From NCBI GenBank assembly GCA_018389105.1, contig JACATO010000918.1, forward strand, positions 248,001 to 312,000: a DNA stretch of 64,000 nucleotides. The letters run 5' to 3'. The translations under genes and the position numbers were made by a program. The stretch comes from Nautilus pompilius. Taxonomy: Eukaryota; Mollusca; Cephalopoda; Nautilida; Nautilidae. This document shows positions 59,654 through 64,000 of the stretch, piece after piece (position 1 is the stretch's first letter; the number at the start of each line of letters is the position of its first letter). The notes beneath the pieces are model-generated. The model was not told where the DNA came from. It ran no database searches and saw nothing but the letters and a program-made list of their open reading frames with translations.

Positions 59654-62600
59654 GCATTTTTTCTTGTTTGTTTCTTTGTTTAGGATACTGGGATTGGGAT
59701 GACAAATGACGAGATGATAGAAAACCTGGGAACAATAGCCAGATCTGGTACCACGGTAATGCACCACCTAAGGCTGCAGTCTCCTGTGGAGCAGCCATAT
59801 ATCATCACCACTACTAACATTGTTTTCCAAAATATATCCAATCTTAACCTCCATCTTATTGTTGCTCCGGTCAACTAACTGCTCTCTACATTTGACCTTT
59901 GCTGACATTTTGTTGCCCCATCCCAAGAAAATTTTCATGTTTTCCAACAAACTAGTAGAGAAATATCCAGTTCCTTTTTTGACAGTAATTGTTTTATGTC
60001 AAAGATGATCCTGATCTTGACAGTCAGCAGAGTGAAGAATTTTTATACAGCAACTGGATTTTCTATCATATTGATTCCTCTCTCTCCATCTCTCTCGCTC
60101 TCTTCCCCACTCATTTTAAAATCTGGAGTTCACTGTTATCTACTAAGGATGTTCAAATGAAACCTGGCCTGAGATACCATTGTGGCAATTGTATTTTCAG
60201 CCGGTTTTCATTTGAACGTCCCTGGTAAATGTTGTGGCAGACCCCAGCAGGCAACTGTTAGTGCAGGGAGGGGTAAAAAAATTTAACAAATCGGTTTATT
60301 TCTTTCTTTTTTTTCTTCAAATGCATTGATAATTTATTTATACAATGAAAACTAATTTCTGTTTATGTCTTTATTGATTCTGATAATATCATAGAGCATT
60401 AGCAAATAGTGATATGTTATTAACTTTCAGTTTTAGCAAACAGAGCTTTCTGATAGCAGTTTTACTCTTCCCCTCAACTCTCACCTTTGTAAAATAGACC
60501 TTTCCCTGCCATTATATCGCAGAGGTAAGGGATGCAGTTTTGACAACTTCGTGAATACTTGCAGGAAAAGATAAATGGGATAGAAGGGATCTAACACACA
60601 ATGGAAAAAAGGAAAACAAATATTTATACGCAGTTATTCCCCTTAGCACAGAATCTTAAATGTGAATATTTAAGTTGGTGAATGAATTTTTTTTCTGATA
60701 TAGGAGTCCTTTTTTAAAGAATTCTTTTTTCTTTTTTTATCATGAATAAAATTGGCAATGAGACAAAATTGTTTAAAACCACCCTGCAGTATTTTAATTT
60801 AATGGAAACATTGAAATTGTTCTTTTACATATAATTTGCTATATATAAAAAAAAATTCTGCTTAAAAACCAGTGTATATTTGTGTACTGTACTTACCATA
60901 AGAATATTGGAATGCGACATTTAATTCCTCTTGTGAGCAAATATGAAAAGTAATTGAAAGTTACGGAAAACTGTTTGTCGTTTAGCCAGATTAGCCCATG
61001 GATTTCTTTATAGCAGGTTGGTTGAGGAATGAGGTCATAACTTCCACAGGCACCAGACAGAGTAAGATGTCACAAGACGATGGGTATAGTCAGCATTGGA
61101 TGAGGCCACCTTGGAATTGTTTGCTGGCACATGTGACTCTGATCACCCAATGTGGTATTGTTTGTCAATCCTGGGTCAACACCTAGCCCAGAACAATTAG
61201 GTGTAGGTCCTGTGAAAGGGGGATTCCTGAGGCTTACAAGAGATGCATATATAGATAAGATCTGTCGATGTGTCTGGCCAGTTCATTGTAGTGATATTGT
61301 TGGTCAATGACCCTAGTGCTGTGCAAGTGTTTTGATGGTGTTCTGGATCATGAATTGGTGGGACTGTTGATTTCATAATCTTATCCAAGTACCTATCTGA
61401 CCAGTTTGCTGGGGGGAGACCTTTCCTACCTTCATGATCCCTCTTCGCACAATTACATTTCTATACCATAATGATTGTGCTCCACAAACGTTGGTAACAG
61501 GACAGTGTTCTGCTGTTTTCAGAGAACAGCGCTTGGTGCCACTGGATACCATGTGTCTGACAATTTAAACTTTGCCCAGAGTAATTGAGTATTGCATTGA
61601 TAGCTGCTCAAAGGGAGACTACCCCTCCTTGTTTCCATTCACTGGTCTGGCAGTAGAGTGTATAACAGTTTTGCACCTGACTTACCATAAGGAGTCTCAA
61701 GTCATGTGACATGGGCCTGTGGCCTACCATTACGAATGTAATCTACATATTTTAGACCTCTGATCATTTTTGGTCACTTATAGACATTTAATAAAATCTA
61801 CCCTAAAGTCCAATACATCTACATTCTTGTGCTCATGTATACTTCATTCCCTGACCATTTTAAGGTATTGACTGGGACTGGTAGTTTTGCCATGATAGAA
61901 TTCGTTGCGGTAAGCTGTGAGTAAAGGGTTATGTATGTGGCATTTACCATGGTAGAAAGACAAGTAGTGGGCTATACACCTTATAACCAGTTGTTCGCAA
62001 TTTTAGTTTGGTAAATTAGTATTTACTGTGTGATTCACTACCACTGTAGATGCTTTATGCATGGAATAAAGAGGTCAGTTATTGTATACTGAAGTCATAA
62101 TTGCTATGGGTCAACTTTTGTTCTTACCAGGCCTTTCTGAAGGAGCTGACGGAAGGTTCAAATGACATCAACAAGAACATAATAGGACAGTTTGGCGTCG
62201 GCTTCTATGCAACATTTATGGTTGGTGAGAAAGTGGAGGTGTACTCCCAGTCTTACAAACCTGGAACTCAGGCCCTAAAGTGGACATCAGATGGGTGAGT
62301 AAGTGTTTGTTGTCTGTCTGTCAACGAGAACAGGTCACGAGTGAAATTTGTTCATTCATCATGCGCATGTTGTTTGTTTGATTCAAACCAATTGCAACAT
62401 TTAGGTTTCCTCTCTTACTGGAGTAGAACCTTCGGTTAGCTGCCATCTTGAAGTATTTAATGTTGTGCTTTTCTTTCAGATGTAGAAAGACTTCAAATAT
62501 CCTGTTGCTAATGATGAATGCCCATAACCATTCCTTAACAGAAAACAACTGTTGCACACCAAGATAATTTGCATATTAGATTCTGCTAATAAACTCTACT

Positions 62601-63360
62601 GGACTCCAGAAGGATAATTAATTTGCATGGTTTATTTAGAAAACAAACAGGTGGTTTCATGTTGTTCAAATGCCAAACTTATTTTGCTGAGAAGGGTCAC
62701 AGATTTTGTTTGATATATGACCTCTGTGGATTCTTATCAAGGGACTTTTAACTAGCAAAGTTAGTATCTTTGTGTGTCAAAGACGGATACTGTTTGTCGA
62801 TGTAATTTAACCTAGGAAACTCTGGAATCCTTTCTTGAAATATAATTTTAAGTTTAGTCGGTTGGAGAGTTGATTTTGGACAGCACTCCCATCACGTTGG
62901 GGCTCTCCTACGCCTACTACTGTTTGGAAAAAAAAAGAAAAAGATCATCATTAGGGAGTGGTGAGGGTTGTTCATGGATACTAAGATTGTGAGTAAAGAA
63001 TTCTTTTTGCCTGTGAGGCTTTCTGGCCTTCATGGCAAGCTTAGAGCATGGTCTCTTTGGAGATTGGCGTCCTCGCCAACTGCAGTCGGGTTTCTCATGT
63101 AGTCGGTCATTTCACTGTGGATGTTTGATAGCAAAGTGACTGATGCCCATTGTTAATTACCAAAGTATTCTTTTAACTAAGGAAAGATAGTTATGTTAAA
63201 TGTTGAAAACCACAAAGAAAATTAATTTATTTATTTGTTTGTTTTTTAAGAACTGGAACATACGATATTGCCACAGCAGAGGGAGTTCAGAGGGGAACGA
63301 AGATTGTTGTTCACTTAAAGGGAGATTGCTATGATTACGCAAAGGAAGAGATAGTGAAAG
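15688..63360 (+). CDS. TRAP1: TRAP1, mitochondrial Hsp90 chaperone (5' part, seven exons)
   Basis: TRAP1 is the mitochondrial-matrix Hsp90, an ATP-driven dimeric chaperone. The span is genomic. Coding exons are 15688-15823, 25836-26003, 57157-57239, 58959-59108, 59684-59755, 62131-62294 and 63251-63360: 883 nt, 294 codons plus one base. All junctions are GT-AG and the phases (1,1,0,0,2,1) chain without a break. Residues 1-77 are a basic presequence, 78-102 the N-terminal strap, then the GHKL ATPase domain: E134 and N138 in [16 protein letters not shown] at 180-185, GTIARSGT at 196-203, GQFGVGFY at 222-229 and GTKIVVHLK at about 273-281. HSIIKDTE and HEFQAET match animal TRAP1 rather than cytosolic Hsp90 or Grp94. 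Animal TRAP1 is about 700 residues, so more than half, including middle and C-terminal domains, lies beyond the window. No frameshift or stop was seen. Confidence 0.96.
16688..16935 (+). repeat. tRNA-derived SINE, copy A
   Basis: The head carries a degenerate B box (GAGTTTGATTGCC), followed by a body with CGGTTTGCCGTGG, CTTCACCAGCCAGC, TTTCTCCCACATCTAAAA and TCTAGTAGGGACTTTAGA. The body landmarks occur in the same order in copies at 29975-30195, 31312-31425 and 63640-63862 on the other strand. Confidence 0.75.
17775..17835 (+). repeat. Possible SINE head (tRNA A-box-like)
   Basis: GTGGTAGCTCAGTAGTCATTAC resembles a tRNA D-arm with A box (TAGCTCAGTAGT). There is no good B box and no cloverleaf, so this is not a tRNA gene; a SINE head is more likely. 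Confidence 0.3.
20051..20092. repeat. (TC)21 microsatellite in intron 1
   Basis: An uninterrupted TC dinucleotide run of 42 bp. Confidence 0.95.
25836..26003 (+). CDS. TRAP1: TRAP1 exon 2
   Basis: Encodes residues 46-101 with split codons at both ends (phase 1 to phase 1, 168 nt). It contains LALRHFSS: R75-H76-F77 before S78 fits the R-3 cleavage motif (RxF/Y before S) used by the mitochondrial processing and intermediate peptidases, so the mature protein probably starts near S78. Residues 78-102 form the acidic strap ([19 protein letters not shown]), the extension that crosses to the other protomer in TRAP1 dimers. Acceptor TATTCCAG, donor AAG|GTATGT. Confidence 0.93.
27311..27602 (+). repeat. 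CT-rich minisatellite in intron 2
   Basis: About eight units of (CT)n followed by 'atctctatccatcgcttcc' in most units, with unit length varying (about 30-42 bp) because the CT run expands and contracts. ORFs through it in several frames are artefacts. Confidence 0.93.
29160..29330 (+). repeat. SINE-like head, copy E
   Basis: GGGATTAGACTACTGGACTA followed by AAGTTCAGATCCTGAC has the spacing of a tRNA head with a degenerate B box. The body is diverged from copies A-D. Confidence 0.4.
29975..30195 (-). repeat. tRNA-derived SINE, copy B
   Basis: On the - strand the head reads GGATGGTAGCCCAGGTGGTC (A-box-like TAGCCCAGGTGG), then GCTGGACTGCTAACTG and a degenerate B box AGATTTAATTCC. The body has GGTTTGGTGTAGGATTTCTT, CTCTGCCAGTCATCC, GTTTCCTCTAACATG and AGTCCAAGTAGGGATTTTCC, in the same order as copy A. 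The + strand ORF at 29926-30306 crosses it and is not a gene. Confidence 0.8.
31312..31425 (-). repeat. tRNA-derived SINE, copy C (3' part)
   Basis: On the - strand it reads CATGGGTTTCCTCCCACAC, AGATGAGGAGTTCCAGTAG and CCTGCCAGTC, matching the body of copy A. The head is missing or too diverged to see. Confidence 0.65.
33785..33935 (+). repeat. Probable SINE, copy F
   Basis: GTGGTAGACTATTGGATCAA at the head and a tail CCCATATCTAGAAA, then GAGTTCTCATAGAGATTTTC, matching the tail order of copies A and B. Confidence 0.5.
36379..36411. repeat. (AG)n microsatellite in intron 2
   Basis: A pure AG dinucleotide run of 33 bp. Confidence 0.95.
37639..39186 (-). mobile_element. Tc1/mariner DNA transposon, 1548 bp, inactive
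   Basis: The element is bounded by inverted copies of CAGGTGCATCTCAAAAAATT, continuing to about 40 bp with few mismatches, and by TA target duplications at 37637-37638 and 39187-39188. The inverted repeats extend weakly to about 200 bp. Each end has an inner copy of the terminal motif (37821-37844 and 38982-39006), the IR/DR arrangement known for many Tc1 elements. The single transposase gene inside reads on the - strand and is dead (separate entry). It sits within TRAP1 intron 2, antisense to the gene. The preserved ends contrast with the neighbouring relics, so it is the youngest insertion here. Confidence 0.95.
37914..38900 (-). pseudogene. Tc1-family transposase pseudogene with catalytic Glu deleted
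   Basis: It starts MGKTADLT at 38900 and runs in one frame to about 38091, with two nonsense codons replacing Trp: TGA at 38493-38495 (after AKEKKN) and TAG at 38148-38150 (after KTTSN). Recognisable are the N-terminal HTH (about residues 1-60, with [15 protein letters not shown]), the GRKR linker, LFSDESKF with the first catalytic Asp, SVMIWGAM, and [14 protein letters not shown] with the second Asp. At about 38087-38091 PDLNP is fused to the codons for IVKRK with the family's IENLWG segment missing. About 16-17 nt are gone, taking the third catalytic residue (Glu of the DD34E triad) and the frame. Two further single-base losses follow before the terminal PTKY and stop. Confidence 0.95.
40877..41100 (+). 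pseudogene. pogo/Tigger-like transposase N-terminal fragment
   Basis: An ORF starting MGPKCSF continues to [24 protein letters not shown]. This resembles the N-terminal CENP-B-type helix-turn-helix of pogo/Tigger transposases (MGPK...LT.E.KL..I..LE.GES). After a +1 shift, [18 protein letters not shown] resembles the second helix (Y.V....I..I...). No DDE domain or inverted ends were found, so this is a short remnant. A host CENP-B-like gene fragment is an alternative. Confidence 0.5.
42110..42400 (+). repeat. Interspersed repeat, copy 2 of 3
   Basis: Shares ordered landmarks with 1-265 and 50690-50930: TATATCACCTTGGCACTC, ACTCAGCACAGGTTGAAC, CAGTTCATCACAGATACCAA, AGGCTGGGGTGGTG and AAGGTAAAA. 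Same orientation as the other two copies. Confidence 0.55.
42530..43245 (-). pseudogene. Decayed Tc1/mariner transposase (relic 2), N- to C-terminus
   Basis: Read on the - strand from 43240: [20 protein letters not shown], then [13 protein letters not shown] and TTGSV, the paired HTH domain of Tc1 transposases (TLK.EG.TGREIAKEL..S..TVHYTLQ). After decay, [17 protein letters not shown] (about 42765-42815) corresponds to the FQQDNDPKHTS block with the second catalytic Asp. RPAKPPDL matches the WPxQSPDL block and ARMSRKN (about 42620) the C-terminal RMPR block. There are frameshifts and stops throughout. A 23-bp stretch at 42525-42547 (GCCAAAAGTTTGGGAGCATA then CTG) resembles a Tc1 end, but no partner was found. 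Confidence 0.75.
43570..44190 (-). pseudogene. Decayed Tc1/mariner transposase (relic 3)
   Basis: On the - strand, NGFIRCVAA and [17 protein letters not shown] (about 44010-44105) match the family block GLRGRVA.KPLL..GN...[19 protein letters not shown] (about 43805-43850) matches [27 protein letters not shown] (about 43735-43788) matches WPAQSPDMNPIENIW and retains the third acidic residue. [10 protein letters not shown] and LWKGVQDIW follow, then [12 protein letters not shown] and the stop at about 43571. The AKG.HTRY end is a Tc1 signature. Frames change at least three times. It lies 330 bp from relic 2 in the same orientation and is a different subfamily, judging from its residues. Confidence 0.8.
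47035..47120 (-). repeat. Possible SINE fragment, copy G
   Basis: On the - strand GTATTTCCTCCCACCC then TTCATCAGCTGG resembles the body of copies A-C. Short and weak. Confidence 0.35.
48645..48700. repeat. (ATT)n microsatellite in intron 2
   Basis: A run of about 18 ATT units, uninterrupted. Confidence 0.95.
50690..50930 (+). repeat. Interspersed repeat, copy 3 of 3
   Basis: Landmarks in the same order as copies 1 and 2: CCACCTGGGGATGCATTTGC, CTCAGCAGAGGTTGAACCAT, TAACTCTGTAATGACAAATC (closest to copy 1), CAGTTCATCACAGGTACTAA, AGGCTGGCCAGGTGG and GGAGGTAAAA. Confidence 0.55.
55417..55475 (+). repeat. MITE-like element, copy 1 (one arm)
   Basis: CCGTTATGGTGATGCTATTT then CAGCTGGGCTTCATTTGAAC corresponds to the right arm of the palindromic element seen complete at 60145-60226. 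The left arm is replaced by unrelated sequence. Confidence 0.5.
56346..56998 (+). repeat. 59-bp minisatellite, 11 copies
   Basis: The unit opens CAGCTTATTTTTGTTGTCGT and continues with CATCATCACTGGATGGCTGC and TTTGTTCCCCATCACCCCT. Variants CCTTG/ATTACC and CTTTG/ATCACC alternate in the first four copies. One copy has lost about 8 bp and the last is truncated. Because 59 is not a multiple of three, ORFs of up to 220 codons run through all three + frames. They are not genes. The array ends 158 bp before the acceptor of TRAP1 exon 3. Confidence 0.96.
57157..57239 (+). CDS. TRAP1: TRAP1 exon 3
   Basis: Encodes residues 102-129: [20 protein letters not shown] then RSLYSEKE, the first helix of the GHKL ATPase domain, where HEFQAET and DIV..SLYS are hallmarks of the Hsp90 family. 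Acceptor TTTTTCAG, donor GAG|GTAACA. Phase 1 in, phase 0 out. Confidence 0.96.
57240..58958 (+). other. TRAP1 intron 3 (1.7 kb)
   Basis: GTAACA to TTTTTTAAG. It contains the MITE-like copy at 57773-57850 and a region at 58224-58510 with weak resemblance to a LINE C-terminal coding region on the - strand. No gene was recognised; the short ORFs have no domain. Confidence 0.8.
57773..57850 (+). repeat. MITE-like element, copy 2
   Basis: Begins CTAAGGATGTTCAAATGA, identical over 18 bases to the copy at 60144. It ends CAGCCTGGTTTTATTTGAAT, the inverted arm. Length about 78 bp. Confidence 0.7.
58959..59108 (+). CDS. TRAP1: TRAP1 exon 4
   Basis: Encodes residues 130-179 (50 codons, phase 0 to 0). 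[16 protein letters not shown] carries the GHKL N box: E134 is the general base for ATP hydrolysis and N138 coordinates Mg, by family knowledge. The loop [15 protein letters not shown] is three residues longer than in human TRAP1 by my count. Acceptor TTTTTTAAG, donor CAG|GTAACG. Confidence 0.97.
59260..59375 (-). repeat. Possible SINE with intact B box
   Basis: On the - strand the segment has GTTCGAATCCC, a perfect pol III B box, preceded by a (CCA)n expansion and GGGTGGCCGGTG. No cloverleaf can be drawn, so it is not a tRNA gene. It may be a second SINE family or a diverged head. Confidence 0.45.
59572..59653. repeat. Compound (TATC)n-(ATT)n microsatellite before exon 5
   Basis: About seven TATC units pass directly into about 18 ATT units. 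The array ends 30 bp before the first base of exon 5. Confidence 0.95.
59684..59755 (+). CDS. TRAP1: TRAP1 exon 5
   Basis: Encodes residues 180-203 (24 codons, phase 0 to 0): [20 protein letters not shown] then SGTT. DTGIGM is the GHKL G1 box, whose Asp contacts the adenine amino group. GTIARSGT begins the ATP lid. Acceptor TTTGTTTAG, donor ACG|GTAATG. Confidence 0.97.
60144..60226 (+). repeat. MITE-like element, copy 3 (both arms)
   Basis: The left arm CTAAGGATGTTCAAATGAAA then CCTGGC is inverted at the right arm GCCGGTTTTCATTTGAAC then GTCCC, around a centre of about 40 bp (about 83 bp in all). It is non-coding. Terminal inverted repeats with short length and several copies fit a miniature inverted-repeat element; no clear target duplication was seen. 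Confidence 0.7.
61255..61750 (-). pseudogene. Decayed Tc1/mariner transposase (relic 4)
   Basis: On the - strand, [14 protein letters not shown] (about 61704-61750) matches the R.GRPR.T linker. [16 protein letters not shown] (about 61490-61545) matches QW..VLFSDESRFTLS, with the catalytic Asp changed to Glu. [19 protein letters not shown] then [13 protein letters not shown] (61258-61355) matches DNARPHTA...FLTNNNI..M.WPA.SPDL. Stops and shifts occur between the blocks and the C-terminal part is not recognisable. The block spacing is about 90 nt shorter than usual, which suggests a deletion. Confidence 0.7.
62131..62294 (+). CDS. TRAP1: TRAP1 exon 6
   Basis: Encodes residues 204-257 plus two bases (phase 0 to 2). 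[20 protein letters not shown] then [28 protein letters not shown] at 222-229 is the glycine-rich G2 box that closes over the phosphates. The preceding segment is the lid. Acceptor TTCTTACCAG, donor GG|GTGAGT. Confidence 0.97.
62295..63250 (+). other. TRAP1 intron 6 (956 bp)
   Basis: GTGAGT to TTTTTTAAG. AT-rich, with one A-run near 62928. No repeat family or ORF was recognised. Confidence 0.85.
63251..63360 (+). CDS. TRAP1: TRAP1 exon 7
   Basis: Encodes the end of codon 258 through residue 294 plus one base (phase 2 to 1): [20 protein letters not shown] then [24 protein letters not shown] is the last GHKL strand motif (Thr of GT. contacts nucleotide), and the end leads toward the junction with the middle domain. 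The donor is AAAG|GTTTGC, weaker than the others, but it preserves the frame expected from other TRAP1 proteins. Confidence 0.93.
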
Positions 63361-64000
63361 GTTTGCTTTTATTTGACAATGACATGTATGTTTTATTTAT
63401 TCTATTACCAGCTGGGGCTTTAGGTCAACATGTGGTAGCTTAAAACCTTTCCTCAGATCCTGAAGTGCCTACACTCCAAAACTGGGGCCTCTAGGCGCTA
63501 CGGTTCATCTGTGGAAGAGCAACAAACAAATACTCGAAGATTATTACTTTTTTCATATGCCAGTGTATACAAGGTAGACTACCCTGGTAAGGATGCATAG
63601 TGCTGTGGTTATCCACTAGAGTACGCTGCATATTCTCTGCCATGGGTGGGAATTTCAACTTCGGAGGAAAAGCCTATTAAAACTCTTTTCATGTTTAGAT
63701 GTGGGAGTAAACTATAAACCTCAGAGGAATCTCAGGTGGCTGGTTGGTGTAGAAGAGTAAGATGAAATCAGGGTTAGCGAGATGTGCCAAACCAAGTCAG
63801 TCCTCTGCAGGAATTAAACTTTGACCTCCAACTTTAACAGTACAGTATCCCACCCGCCCACCGCCCCCATCTCCTCTATTCCACACGCTCATGATAATGT
63901 GGCTCGCCTAACCTATAATTTTAACTGCCAGCTAATAAAAAAGGTAAATTGTTTTTTTTTTTTAAATACAGGAGAAACGTTGATATGAAAACTGACTAAA
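63361..64000 (+). other. TRAP1 intron 7 (start)
   Basis: Begins GTTTGC and runs to the window end without a further coding exon. It holds SINE copy D. The T-run plus AAATACAG at 63949-63972 looks like an acceptor, but the sequence after it meets a stop within six codons in the required phase. Confidence 0.75.
63640..63862 (-). repeat. tRNA-derived SINE, copy D
   Basis: On the - strand GGTGGGATACTGTACTG, AGTTTAATTCCTGCAG (degenerate B box), GACTTGGTTTGGCAC, CTTCTACACCAACCAGCCAC, TTACTCCCACATCTAAAC and GAGTTTTAATAGGCTTTTC align in order with copies A and B. Confidence 0.75.

Larger units (their letters stand above)
59109..59683 (+). other. TRAP1 intron 4 (575 bp)
   Basis: GTAACG to TTTGTTTAG. 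It holds a (GT)n run near 59125, a SINE-like segment at 59260-59375 and the compound microsatellite at 59572-59653. Confidence 0.9.
59756..62130 (+). other. TRAP1 intron 5 (2.4 kb)
   Basis: GTAATG to TTCTTACCAG. It holds the most complete MITE-like copy (60144-60226) and a Tc1 relic (61255-61750). The rest (60230-61250) is AT-rich with nothing recognised. Confidence 0.85.

Noticed and set aside
63949..64000. Possible next TRAP1 exon at the window end (T-run, AAATACAG)
   Set aside because: In the required phase the sequence reaches TGA within six codons and does not resemble the segment that follows GDC...EEIVK in TRAP1.

Overview
This is metazoan nuclear DNA: long AT-rich introns, canonical GT-AG splice sites, tRNA-derived SINEs, several decayed Tc1/mariner transposons and large tandem-repeat arrays. 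One protein-coding gene can be identified with confidence: the 5' half of TRAP1, the mitochondrial Hsp90 paralogue, on the + strand from the start codon at 15688 to past the window end. Seven coding exons are visible (about 294 codons). The N-terminal protein sequence and the mobile elements suggest an invertebrate, possibly a mollusc, but the species is inference only.

Layout. 1-12 kb: apparently gene-free and dominated by three tandem arrays. These are a GA-rich minisatellite carrying TGACGTCA motifs (2.2-3.0 kb), a 61-bp dimeric satellite of about 65 copies (4.9-8.9 kb), and a CT-rich minisatellite that is an inverted relative of the first (10.8-11.7 kb). 12-15.7 kb: mixed sequence with a perfect NRF1-type palindrome at 12395, a Tc1 relic at 14.1-14.6 kb, then the GC-rich TATA-less promoter region of TRAP1. 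15.7-64 kb: TRAP1 exons 1-7. Introns 1 (10 kb) and 2 (31 kb) are very long. Intron 2 holds a 1548-bp Tc1-type element with both terminal inverted repeats and TA target duplication but a dead transposase, two older Tc1 relics in tandem, a pogo/Tigger-like helix-turn-helix remnant, SINE copies, two copies of a roughly 220-bp repeat also seen at the window start, a MITE-like family and a 59-bp minisatellite just before exon 3. Introns 3-7 are shorter. Intron 5 carries another Tc1 relic.

The TRAP1 exons in order encode a basic presequence ending near a mitochondrial processing-peptidase motif (exons 1-2), the N-terminal strap (exon 2), the start of the GHKL ATPase domain (exon 3), the [10 protein letters not shown] box with the catalytic Glu and Mg-binding Asn (exon 4), the DTGIGM box (exon 5), the glycine-rich lid motif GQFGVGFY (exon 6) and the GTKI box (exon 7). 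The middle and C-terminal domains lie outside the window. I saw no tRNA or rRNA gene, CRISPR array or bacterial-type operon. No clearly new gene system was found. The most unusual feature is the trio of unrelated tandem arrays that all carry the GACGTCA core.
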